Source: DAIDKA01 sp036489445 (lineage in GTDB: Bacteria; Pseudomonadota; Gammaproteobacteria; Steroidobacterales; Steroidobacteraceae). Taken from it: DNA of 55,165 nucleotides. Under the pieces are notes generated by a model, which saw only the letters and a program-made list of their open reading frames with translations, had not been told where the DNA came from and ran no database searches. The translations under genes and the position numbers were made by a program. Location of the stretch: positions 1-55,165 of the forward strand of contig DASXFV010000059.1 in NCBI GenBank assembly GCA_036489445.1. The letters run 5' to 3'. This document shows, in pieces, positions 45,010-52,540 of this stretch. Every line of letters begins with the position of its first letter. Position 1 is the stretch's first letter.

Positions 45010-46371
45010 ATGCGTTCCCCTGTCATGACTTCCTGGCACCCTGCAAGCTGGCACACCAAGACCGCCCAACAGCAGCCCCGCTACGCCGATCCTGCAACAC
45101 TGGAGAAGGTGGTGGCGCAGCTATCGCGTCTGCCCCCCATCGTGGTGTCCTGGGAAGTGGATGCGGCCCGCGAGCGCCTGGCGGCCGCCCAGCGTGGTGA
45201 TGCCTTTTTGCTGCAGGGTGGGGACTGCGCCGAAACCTTCGAAGACTGCGAATCGGACCAGATCGCCCGTAAGCTGAAGATTCTGCTGCAGATGAGTCTG
45301 GTGCTGCTGCATGGGCTGAAGAAGCCGGTGGTGCGCGTCGGTCGCATGGCCGGTCAATATGCCAAGCCACGTTCCGCCGACATGGAGACCCGGGACGGGG
45401 TGACCTTGCCCAGCTATCGCGGCGACCTGGTCAACCGTCCGGAGTTCACGCCGGAGGCGCGCGCGCCGGATCCGCAGCTGCTGCTGCGCGGCTATGAGCG
45501 CGCCGCGCTCACCTTGAATTTTGTCCGTGCGTTGATCGACGGCGGCTTTGCCGATCTGCACCATCCTGAATACTGGGATCTGGGCTTCCTGAAGCACAGC
45601 CCGCTGAAGGATGCGTACCAGCGCATCGCCAACTCGATCGCCGATTCGCTGGATTTCTTCGAAGGCATCAGTGGTCGGCCCATCCACGAGACCGCTCAGA
45701 CGAACTTCTACTGCAGCCACGAAGGTCTGCATCTGTTGTACGAGCAGGCGCAGACGCGCTTCATCCCGCGCCAGCAGCGCTGGTACAACCTGTCCACCCA
45801 TCTGCCATGGATTGGCATGCGTACCGCGCAGCTGGATGGCGCGCATGTGGAATACTTCCGCGGCATCGCCAACCCCGTGGCCGTGAAGGTGAGCAGCGGC
45901 ATGGATGATGCGTGGGCGCAGGGTCTGGTGACTACCCTGAATCCGCAGAATCAGCCCGGCCGGTTGACCTTCATCCATCGCTTCGGTGCGAAGGACATCG
46001 AGAAATCGCTGCCGCGCCTGATCAAGGCCGTTCGCGAGACCGGCCAGAGCATCCTCTGGGTGTGCGATCCCATGCACGGCAATACTGAGACCAGCACTGG
46101 GGGCCTGAAGACGCGCCGCTTCGAGAACATCCTGAAGGAAATCGACCTGGCCTTCAGCATCCACGGGGAAATGGGCTCCCACCTGGGGGGTGTGCACATT
46201 GAGCTGACCGGCGAGGATGTCACCGAGTGCACCGGTGGTGCGCGCGGTTTGACCGATGCGGACCTGCAGCGGGCGTACCGCTCCACGGTGGATCCACGGC
46301 TGAACCATGAGCAGGCGCTGGAGCTGGCGCTGCTGATCGCGGAACGCAGCCACAAAATCCGGCAACGCTGA
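45010..46371 (+). CDS. Type II DAHP synthase
   Basis: A 453-residue class II 3-deoxy-D-arabino-heptulosonate 7-phosphate synthase, first step of aromatic amino acid synthesis. Metal and substrate motifs: QGGDCAETFEDC (metal Cys), RVGRMAGQYAKPRS, PSYRGDLVN, CSHEGLHLLYEQ, WIGMRTAQLDGAHVEYFRGI and VCDPMHGNTETS. Class II enzymes are plant/actinobacterial-like but also occur in many proteobacteria. Start may be ATG 45010 or ATG 45025 (MTSWHPASWHTK); the latter fits the family N-terminus. It lies 5 bp before icd. Confidence 0.93.
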   Translation: MRSPVMTSWHPASWHTKTAQQQPRYADPATLEKVVAQLSRLPPIVVSWEVDAARERLAAAQRGDAFLLQGGDCAETFEDCESDQIARKLKILLQMSLVLLHGLKKPVVRVGRMAGQYAKPRSADMETRDGVTLPSYRGDLVNRPEFTPEARAPDPQLLLRGYERAALTLNFVRALIDGGFADLHHPEYWDLGFLKHSPLKDAYQRIANSIADSLDFFEGISGRPIHETAQTNFYCSHEGLHLLYEQAQTRFIPRQQRWYNLSTHLPWIGMRTAQLDGAHVEYFRGIANPVAVKVSSGMDDAWAQGLVTTLNPQNQPGRLTFIHRFGAKDIEKSLPRLIKAVRETGQSILWVCDPMHGNTETSTGGLKTRRFENILKEIDLAFSIHGEMGSHLGGVHIELTGEDVTECTGGARGLTDADLQRAYRSTVDPRLNHEQALELALLIAERSHKIRQR

Positions 46372-46376
46372 ACCGC

Positions 46377-47705
46377 GTGCGTTACGACCATATAGTGGTT
46401 CCGACCGCGGGCGAGAAAATCCGGATCAACCCGGACAACTCGATCACGGTGCCGGATAAACCCATCATCCCGTACATCGAGGGTGACGGCATCGGCATCG
46501 ATGTCACACCGGCGATGCTCAAGGTGGTGGATGCGGCCGTTGCCAAGGCCTATGGCGGTAGGCGCGCCATCGTCTGGATGCAGATCTACGCCGGCGCCAA
46601 GGCCAACAGCATCTATGGCAACTGGTTGCCTGATGAGACCTTGCATGCCCTGCGCGACTTCGTGGTGTCCATCAAGGGTCCATTGGAGACGCCGGTGGGC
46701 GATGGGATTCGCTCGCTGAATGTGGCGGTGCGCCAGACCCTGGATCTGTACGCCTGCGTGCGTCCCATCCGCTATTACCCGGGTGTCGCAAGTCCCATGG
46801 CGGATGCCAGCCTCACCGACATGGTGATTTTCCGCGAGAACACGGAAGACATCTATGCAGGCATCGAGTGGGCGGCCGGTACGCCGCAGGTTCACCAGCT
46901 CATCGACTACCTGCAGACCCAGTTGCAGGTGCGCGAGATCCGCTTCCCGGCCAGTTCCGGGATTGGCATCAAGCCGGTCTCCCGGGAAGGCAGCCAGCGC
47001 CTGGTGCGCAAGGCCATCCAGTACGCCATCGATGACGACCGGGTGTCGGTCACGCTGGTGCACAAGGGCAATATCATGAAGTACACCGAAGGTGCCTTCC
47101 GCAATTGGGGCTACCAGCTGGCGCGGGAGGAATTCGGTGCGCAGGAGATCGGCGGTGGCCCGTGGCTGTCATTTCCCAATCCGCGCACCGGATCAGCCAT
47201 CGTGATCAAGGATGTCATTGCCGACAACTTCCTGCAGCAGGCGCTGATGCGCCCCGAAGAGTACGACGTCATCGCCACGCTGAACCTGAACGGGGATTAC
47301 ATTTCTGATGCCTTGGCCGCCCAGGTTGGCGGCATCGGCATTGCGCCGGGGGGCAACATCGGCGATGGACCGGCCGTGTTTGAAGCCACTCACGGCACCG
47401 CGCCGGGTTTCGCCGGCAAGGATCGGGTCAATCCAGGATCGCTGATCCTGTCCGCGGAGATGATGCTGCGGTACCTGAAGTGGACCGAGGCGGCGGATCT
47501 CATCGACAAGGGTGTGGCGCACACCATCGCCCACAAGGAACTCACCTACGACCTCGCGCGCTTGCGCGAGGCCATGAAGGTGACCAAACGCGAAATGGCC
47601 GCGCGCCGCAATGTCGAGGAGGACCTGCAGCGTCTGGTGCCGGGGGCCACGCTGATGAGTTGCTCCGGGTTCGCGCAGGCCATCATCCGGCATATGGATG
47701 ATTAG
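46377..47705 (+). CDS. icd: NADP-dependent isocitrate dehydrogenase
   Basis: A 442-residue homologue of E. coli Icd (416). The regulatory serine of the AceK phosphorylation loop is conserved in GDGIRSLNVAVRQ; the isocitrate and NADP sites include YIEGDGIGIDVTPAML, FRENTEDIYAGIEW, LVHKGNIMKYTEGAF and LNGDYISDALAAQVGGIGIA. The last part differs from E. coli: between the YDLARLRE helix and the final CSGFAQAIIRHM there are about 20 extra residues (near 405-425). Start is GTG 46377 without a good Shine-Dalgarno, 5 bp after the previous stop, so coupling is likely. Confidence 0.95.
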   Translation: MRYDHIVVPTAGEKIRINPDNSITVPDKPIIPYIEGDGIGIDVTPAMLKVVDAAVAKAYGGRRAIVWMQIYAGAKANSIYGNWLPDETLHALRDFVVSIKGPLETPVGDGIRSLNVAVRQTLDLYACVRPIRYYPGVASPMADASLTDMVIFRENTEDIYAGIEWAAGTPQVHQLIDYLQTQLQVREIRFPASSGIGIKPVSREGSQRLVRKAIQYAIDDDRVSVTLVHKGNIMKYTEGAFRNWGYQLAREEFGAQEIGGGPWLSFPNPRTGSAIVIKDVIADNFLQQALMRPEEYDVIATLNLNGDYISDALAAQVGGIGIAPGGNIGDGPAVFEATHGTAPGFAGKDRVNPGSLILSAEMMLRYLKWTEAADLIDKGVAHTIAHKELTYDLARLREAMKVTKREMAARRNVEEDLQRLVPGATLMSCSGFAQAIIRHMDD

Positions 47706-48360
47706 CGGGACGGCGGCCGGCAAGCCGGTGCAGCCGCTTTATGATGGGGACTGCAGGGCCTGTCCGCGGCTGGCGAGGTTTCTGGCGGACTCGAAGCTGC
47801 GCTTTCCGGACCATGTCTGCCGGCCCGTGCCCGCATTTGGCGATCCCAGGCCGTGGCTGCTGATCGCCGGTCTTGCCCCCGGACTGCATGGCGCCAATCG
47901 CACCGGACGGCCCTTCACCGGCGACCACGCCGGCGTGCTGCTATACGCGACACTGTTCGGCCTGGGGCTCTCCAACCAGCCCGACGGCAAGTCGCCCGAT
48001 GACGGCCTCACCCTCAAGGGAGTGCGGATCACCAACGCGGTGAAGTGTGTGCCGCCCGAGAACAAGCCGGATCCTGCCGAGATCCGGCAGTGCAATGCCT
48101 ATATCGCCGCCGAGCTCGCGGCGCTTCCCAGCATCAAGGTCATCCTGGCGCTGGGCCGTATCGCCCACGATGCGGTGCTGATGGCGCTGGGCCAGAGGCG
48201 CAGTGCCTTTAACTTCGGCCACGCTGCCGAGCACCGCGTGGGTGGGATACATCTGATCGACTCCTATCATTGCAGCCGCTATAACACCCAGACACGCCGG
48301 CTGACACCGCAGATGTTCCGGGCTGTCATGAGCCGTGCGGTGGAACTCGGCAACGGTTGA
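47698..48360 (+). CDS. Family 5 uracil-DNA glycosylase (UDGb)
   Basis: A 220-residue iron-sulfur uracil-DNA glycosylase. Motif 1 is GLAPGLHGANRTGRPFTGD, the family 5 form lacking the catalytic polar residue of other UDGs; motif 2 is SYHCSRYNTQT. Four cysteines for a [4Fe-4S] cluster are present: DCRACPR (two), KCVPPENKPDP and EIRQC. It removes uracil, hypoxanthine or xanthine from DNA. The first codons overlap the icd stop by 8 nt; uvrC, another repair gene, follows 21 bp later. Confidence 0.9.
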   Translation: MISGTAAGKPVQPLYDGDCRACPRLARFLADSKLRFPDHVCRPVPAFGDPRPWLLIAGLAPGLHGANRTGRPFTGDHAGVLLYATLFGLGLSNQPDGKSPDDGLTLKGVRITNAVKCVPPENKPDPAEIRQCNAYIAAELAALPSIKVILALGRIAHDAVLMALGQRRSAFNFGHAAEHRVGGIHLIDSYHCSRYNTQTRRLTPQMFRAVMSRAVELGNG

Positions 48361-48381
48361 AGCCGGGCGCTACAGGAACTC

Positions 48382-50205
48382 ATGACCGACGCAGCCTTTG
48401 ATCCCAAGGAGTTCGTGGGCTCGCTGCCCAGGCGGCCGGGCGTCTACCGCATGTACAGTGCGAATCACGACCTGCTGTACGTGGGCAAGGCGCGCAACTT
48501 GCGCGACCGGGTGGGGACCTACTTCAACCCCAGCAATATGTCGTCAAAAGTGCAGGCTCTGGTGCAGCAGATCGCGGCCATCGAGGTCACGATCACGCAT
48601 TCGGAAGTCGAAGCGCTGCTGCTCGAATACAACCTCATCAAGGAGCACCGGCCCCGCTTCAATGTGGTGCTGCGTGATGACAAGAGCTTTCCTTACGTCC
48701 ATCTGCGCACCGACCACGAGTTTCCAAGGCTGGCCTTCTACCGCGGTGCACGCAATCAGCCGGGGCGCTACTTCGGCCCATTTCCGAATGCCGGGGCGGT
48801 ACGCGAAACCCTGCAGGGGCTGCAGAAGTTGTTCCGCATCCGCAATTGCCGGGACTCTTTTTTCGCCAATCGCAGCCGTCCCTGTTTGCAGTACCAGATC
48901 GGCCGCTGTTCAGCACCGTGCGTGGGATTCATCGATGCTGCCACGTATGGGCAGGATGTGGATGCGGCCGTAAAGGTGCTCGAAGGCCGCAGCCAGGAGG
49001 TCAATGCACAGCTGCGCAAGCGGATGGAGGAGGCCGCCACGCGCCTGCAGTTCGAACGCGCAGCGCAGATCCGCGATCAGCTGGCGGCGTTGGCGAATAT
49101 CCAATCACAGCAGGTGGTGACCTCGGATGAGGCGGCCGATGTCGACGCCTTCGCCATTGTGGGTGAACCCGGAGAGTACGCGGTCAGCGTCATGCTCATC
49201 CGGGGCGGGCGCAATCTGGGGACGACCAGCTACTTTCCGCGTGCGGCGCTCGCCGAGCCGGATGAGGCCCTGAGCTCGTTCATTCTGCAGTACTACACCG
49301 GGCAGGAGCCGCCCTCGGAAGTCCTGCTGGGGTTGGCGCTCCCCGATAGCGATGCCATGGGCGAAGTGCTGCGGGGGCGGGCAACACATGCTGTGTCAGT
49401 GCGCCGGCCGGCGCGCGGCATCGCGGCCCGCTGGGTGGAACTGGCCCAGGAAAACGCGACCCAGGGGCTGCGCATGCGCCAGGCGCAGCGGCGCAACGCC
49501 ACCGAAATGATGGCAGCACTGGCCGAGGCGCTGGATCTGGCCGAGGTACCGCAGCGTATCGAGTGCTTCGACATCAGCCACACGGCCGGCGAAGGCACGG
49601 TGGCCTCTTGTGTGGTCTTCGGCCCCGAGGGGCCACTGAAGAAGGAATATCGCCGCTTCAACATCGCCGGCATCACCCCCGGCGACGACTACGCTGCGCT
49701 GCATCAGGCGCTGCAGCGACGCTATACGCGGATCCGGAACGGGGAACAGCAGAGCCCGGATCTGTTGCTGATCGACGGCGGTGCCGGCCAGATTGCCGCC
49801 GTGCACAGTGCCCTGGTAGAACTGGGGATCACGGATCTGGCTCTGGTGGGCGTCGCCAAGGGTCCGGACCGGCGGCCGGGGCAGGAGCGGTTGTTTGTCC
49901 AGGGCGAAGCCGTGCCCCGGGTTCTGGCACCGGAATCGCCGGCGTTGCGACTGATCCAACGGGTGCGCGATGAGGCCCATCGCTTCGCCATCACGGGCCA
50001 CCGCAAACGGCGAGCGCGTCGCTTCAACGAATCCATCCTGGAGAGCATTGCGGGTCTGGGACCGGCCCGCCGTCGGGCCCTGCTCAGGCACTTCGGGGGC
50101 CTGCAGGGGGTCCTCCGCGCCGCTGTCTCCGATCTTGAGGCGGTAGCAGGTATCGGCGCATCTCTGGCTCGCAGCATTTATGATCACCTGCATCCTGGCG
50201 CATAG
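48382..50205 (+). CDS. uvrC: UvrC excinuclease subunit
   Basis: A 607-residue nucleotide-excision-repair nuclease. The GIY-YIG nuclease is at the N-terminus (GVYRMYSANHDLLYVGKARN), with the Cys cluster FANRSRPCLQYQIGRCSAPC, the UvrB-binding UVR motif (about 203-238), the RNase H-like second nuclease with IECFDISHTAGEGTVASCVV and LLIDGGAGQIAA, and two helix-hairpin-helix motifs at the end (SIAGLGPARRRALLRHFGGL). AGGA precedes ATG 48382. Followed by pgsA 20 bp away, an order conserved in gammaproteobacteria. Confidence 0.97.
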   Translation: MTDAAFDPKEFVGSLPRRPGVYRMYSANHDLLYVGKARNLRDRVGTYFNPSNMSSKVQALVQQIAAIEVTITHSEVEALLLEYNLIKEHRPRFNVVLRDDKSFPYVHLRTDHEFPRLAFYRGARNQPGRYFGPFPNAGAVRETLQGLQKLFRIRNCRDSFFANRSRPCLQYQIGRCSAPCVGFIDAATYGQDVDAAVKVLEGRSQEVNAQLRKRMEEAATRLQFERAAQIRDQLAALANIQSQQVVTSDEAADVDAFAIVGEPGEYAVSVMLIRGGRNLGTTSYFPRAALAEPDEALSSFILQYYTGQEPPSEVLLGLALPDSDAMGEVLRGRATHAVSVRRPARGIAARWVELAQENATQGLRMRQAQRRNATEMMAALAEALDLAEVPQRIECFDISHTAGEGTVASCVVFGPEGPLKKEYRRFNIAGITPGDDYAALHQALQRRYTRIRNGEQQSPDLLLIDGGAGQIAAVHSALVELGITDLALVGVAKGPDRRPGQERLFVQGEAVPRVLAPESPALRLIQRVRDEAHRFAITGHRKRRARRFNESILESIAGLGPARRRALLRHFGGLQGVLRAAVSDLEAVAGIGASLARSIYDHLHPGA

Positions 50206-50225
50206 CTGCGCGAACGTTCAGGAAC

Positions 50226-50855
50226 GTGGTTGAAATACAACATTTGGATGGCGCCGTGTCAGACCCGTTGGACGTGAACCCAGAAGAACCTGTCAGACAG
50301 ACGCCATGGACCGTGCCCAACATCCTGACCTGGATACGCATCGCGGCGATCCCGCTGGTGATCCTGGCCTTCTACGCGCCGTACCACTGGCACAATGTCG
50401 CGGCCTGCGTCGTGTTCGCGGCAGCCGGTATCACCGACACCCTGGATGGCTACCTGGCGCGCAAGCTCGGACAGATCACCCGGCTGGGCGCCTTCCTGGA
50501 CCCGGTGGCCGACAAACTCATCGTCGCGACCGCCTTGGTGCTGCTGGTCTCCCGGGATCCACGGCTGCTCGTGGTGCTGACCGCCATCGTGATCATCGGC
50601 CGCGAGATTGCCATCTCCGCGTTGCGCGAGTGGATGGCGGAACTGGGCCAGCGGCGCAAGGTCGCCGTATCCGTGCTGGGCAAGTACAAGACCATTTTTC
50701 AGGTTATAGGTCTTGCAATGATGTTTTATCGCAGCCCGTTATGGGGGCTGGACATTTATCTGATCGGCGTCGTACTGACGGTGCTGGCAGCAGTACTGAC
50801 CCTGCTTTCCATGGTCACGTACCTGCGCGCCGCATGGCCGGATTTGCGAAGTTAA
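50226..50855 (+). CDS. pgsA: Phosphatidylglycerophosphate synthase
   Basis: A 209-residue CDP-alcohol phosphotransferase making phosphatidylglycerophosphate at the inner membrane. The diagnostic motif D-G-(x)2-A-R-(x)8-G-(x)3-D-(x)3-D is seen as DTLDGYLARKL...RLGAFLDPVADK (about 76-102). Several membrane helices follow. The usual N-terminus corresponds to VPNILTWIRIAAIPLVILAF, so about 30 residues before it are additional; GTG 50226 or GTG 50256 may be the start. Sequence near the end becomes less GC-rich before the tRNA promoter. Confidence 0.93.
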   Translation: MVEIQHLDGAVSDPLDVNPEEPVRQTPWTVPNILTWIRIAAIPLVILAFYAPYHWHNVAACVVFAAAGITDTLDGYLARKLGQITRLGAFLDPVADKLIVATALVLLVSRDPRLLVVLTAIVIIGREIAISALREWMAELGQRRKVAVSVLGKYKTIFQVIGLAMMFYRSPLWGLDIYLIGVVLTVLAAVLTLLSMVTYLRAAWPDLRS

Positions 50856-50869
50856 GTGCTTCAATTGCC

Positions 50870-50897
50870 TTGACATCGTGGCTCGACCCCCTACAAT
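50870..50897 (+). promoter_or_regulatory. Sigma70 promoter of the tRNA pair
   Basis: A perfect -35 TTGACA (50870-50875), a 16 bp spacer and TACAAT (50892-50897) lie 20 bp before the tRNA-Gly gene. A pyrimidine/GC-rich stretch (CCGCCTCCGC) follows the -10, as in stringently controlled stable-RNA promoters. Confidence 0.8.
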
Positions 50898-50917
50898 TCC
50901 GCCTCCGCACTTGAGAG

Positions 50918-50993
50918 GCGGGAATAGCTCAGTTGGTAGAGCGCAACCTTGCCAAGGTTGAGGTCGCGAGTTCGAGCCTCGTTTCCCGCTCCA
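50918..50993 (+). tRNA. tRNA-Gly(GCC)
   Basis: 76 nt cloverleaf. Acceptor GCGGGAA pairs with TTCCCGC, anticodon stem CAACC/GGTTG encloses the loop TTGCCAA with anticodon GCC, the T arm has GTTCGAG, and CCA is encoded (50991-50993). Same position after pgsA as glyW in E. coli. Confidence 0.97.
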
Positions 50994-51018
50994 GCTTCTC
51001 AAGATACGCGACATCACT

Positions 51019-51092
51019 GGCTAGGTGGCAGAGTGGTCATGCAGCGGCCTGCAAAGCCGTCTACGCCGGTTCGATTCCGACCCTAGCCTCCA
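51019..51092 (+). tRNA. tRNA-Cys(GCA)
   Basis: 74 nt cloverleaf. Acceptor GGCTAGG pairs with CCTAGCC, anticodon loop CTGCAAA holds GCA, T arm GTTCGATTC, and CCA encoded (51090-51092). Equivalent to cysT in E. coli, where tRNA-Leu follows; here foreign-looking DNA follows at once, so this gene is the likely integration site of the element at the right. Confidence 0.97.
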
Positions 51093-51130
51093 ATTGCCAC
51101 TAACACACTCGCTGATTGTGCCGGGGTTTT

Positions 51131-51248
51131 CGCCGTAGCAGTCCGTTGGTCCGGAGTGGACAGGCGCTCAAATGCACTCGTCTGCGTCCGCCGTAGTGGC
51201 AAAAACCACTGCGTTACGGCCAACAGTCCGTTATGGCTAAAGGCTAAA
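51131..51248 (+). repeat. Repeat cluster between tRNA-Cys and the integrase
   Basis: Three overlapping signals. CGCCGTAG occurs at 51131-51138 and 51189-51196, and CAGTCCGTT at 51139-51147 and 51224-51232, in the same order both times. GCCGTA (51190-51195) also pairs with TACGGC (51215-51220), with an inner GTGG/CCAC stem around CAAAAA. GGCTAAA is tandemly duplicated at 51235-51241 and 51242-51248. Position between a tRNA 3' end and an integrase gene suggests arm-type binding sites or a directionality region. Confidence 0.5.
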
Positions 51249-51294
51249 CGCCACTCCCTGAAGGTCTGCGTCCATCCACTTTCAGGAGGCGCAG

Positions 51295-51659
51295 ATGCCC
51301 TTTCACATTCGCAGCCGCAACGGCGGCAAGTCCTTCGAACTGCGGATCACCCACGCCAAGCTCGACCAGCCGGTGTACCGCACGTGTACCAGCAAGGCCG
51401 ATGCTGAGCACGTCGCGGCCGATGCCCTTTACGCCCTGGACCGCGGGCACATGCCAGACTGGTTAGTGCGGGCGGACCAGCAGCCCTTGGGTACCATCGC
51501 GCAGGCCATCAATGTCTACCGCGCCATCGGCGCGGTCCCCGATAGCACCGACCTGCTGCTCGACACCTCGAGGGGAGTATCGGCGCCGTCCGACTGGACG
51601 ACATGAACTGGACGTGGGTCGAAGGCTGGTTGCGCCAGATGAAGCAGGTCCGTACGTAG
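51295..51659 (+). pseudogene. Truncated, frameshifted tyrosine-recombinase integrase
   Basis: AGGAGG stands five bases before ATG 51295. The frame begins PFHIRSRNGGKSFELRITHA and continues with RTCTSKADAEHVAADALYAL, which I recognise as the N-terminal, arm-binding part of phage-type tyrosine integrases. At about 51561-51575 the similarity shifts to another frame: LDDMNWTWVEGWLRQMK, the expected start of the core-binding domain, then TAG at 51657. A single-base indel explains this. The catalytic domain with the R-H-R-Y residues is missing. The gene points away from the tRNA-Cys gene, as integrases of tRNA-inserted islands often do. Confidence 0.7.
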
Positions 51660-52479
51660 CGACAGGTCTGAGACCTTCCCCCGCCATGCGGGATTTCATG
51701 CGCCGAGGCTACAAGCGCGCATTACCTCTACGATCGTCAGTGCGGTCAAATGGCCATTGCAGGCCAAGTGCCGGGTTGGAGCGGGGCGGGCACCATGACG
51801 TGCACCCCGCCTCAGCAGTTCTAGGATGACTGGCAGGTCATCTTCTGCGCCATCCGGCGCGCGATGTTGGCAACGAGGGGGTTTTGGCAGCCCCCGTCAA
51901 CGTTCTGTGTGGTGGCTGGCATCCCCGGTGGCAACACGGAAGTACCTTGGATCGTGTAGCAAAGACTCGTGTTGTCGGCCGTAACCTCTTTTTGTTTGCG
52001 CACTGCGTGCGATCGCTAGACAGCTGGAATTGCCACGGATTTCCCGTGCGTTCCTTTTGTTCACGCACCGCCCCGAGACACACCTGATGCCCCACGATGT
52101 ACAAATCCTTGAAACTCTGTTCGCGATGCAGCGGCGCTTCGAGGCGCTCTATAGAAGTGAACCTGCACCGAAACGTGCGTGCGCGCCGGCGGAAGCAGGG
52201 AATGGGTGTGTCGCTGTTGCTGTTCTATCGCCTGCCGACGGTGAGGTCCGTGGGGAACCCGATGGGTCCGGAGGAACACCTGCCGCGCATCGGGTGGACC
52301 TTGCTGGTGTCCGACGGCGAGTGCACCGCCCGCCAGGTGGGGCACGTCTGTGCCCTGTATCGGCGAGAATGACGGCGTCGGCGTGGTCGACAGCAGCCAT
52401 TTCCCCGACTGCCCCGGCTCCGGTATATGCAACGCCTGCCGTGCCGGGCGGAGGCGCTCCGAGGGTCAGAGTTGCCGCT
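51660..52479. other. About 0.8 kb without a convincing gene
   Basis: No family-recognisable protein is found on either strand. Two scraps may be decayed genes. On the minus strand, 52104-51821 reads through two frames joined at an A-run near 51990 and ends in TSLCYTIQGTSVLPPGMPAT and VANIARRMAQKMTCQSS. On the plus strand, ATG 52084 starts MPHDVQILETLFAMQRRFEA, then degenerates into Pro/Arg-rich sequence. GC-rich imperfect hairpins occur at about 51777-51813 and CCCGC/GCGGG near 51679-51691. The stretch looks like the eroded interior of an integrated element. Confidence 0.5.
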
Positions 52480-52540
52480 GGGTCTTTCGTTCCCCCGTAA
52501 ATGGGATAACATCTAGCGAAAGACCCTATTTAGGGTCTCC
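52480..52540 (+). promoter_or_regulatory. Nested inverted repeats over the fic leader
   Basis: GGGTCTTTCG (52480-52489) is the exact reverse complement of CGAAAGACCC (52517-52526). The second arm overlaps AGACCCTA (52521-52528), which pairs perfectly with TAGGGTCT (52531-52538) across TT. The last arm contains the likely ribosome-binding AGGG, 2 bp before ATG 52541. A plausible extended -10 (TGG then GATAAC, 52505-52510) lies between arms. As DNA, three copies of the half-site GGGTCT could bind a winged-helix dimer; as RNA, the two hairpins exclude each other. Function is inferred. Confidence 0.6.

Noticed and set aside
45121..46365. Long minus-strand ORF (414 codons) opposite the DAHP synthase gene
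   Set aside because: Mirror frame of a well-supported gene in high-GC DNA, no recognisable motifs.
52030..52500. Plus-strand ORF of 156 codons before fic
   Set aside because: Only its first 25 codons after ATG 52084 look protein-like; the rest is Pro/Arg/Ala-rich without homology that I recognise.
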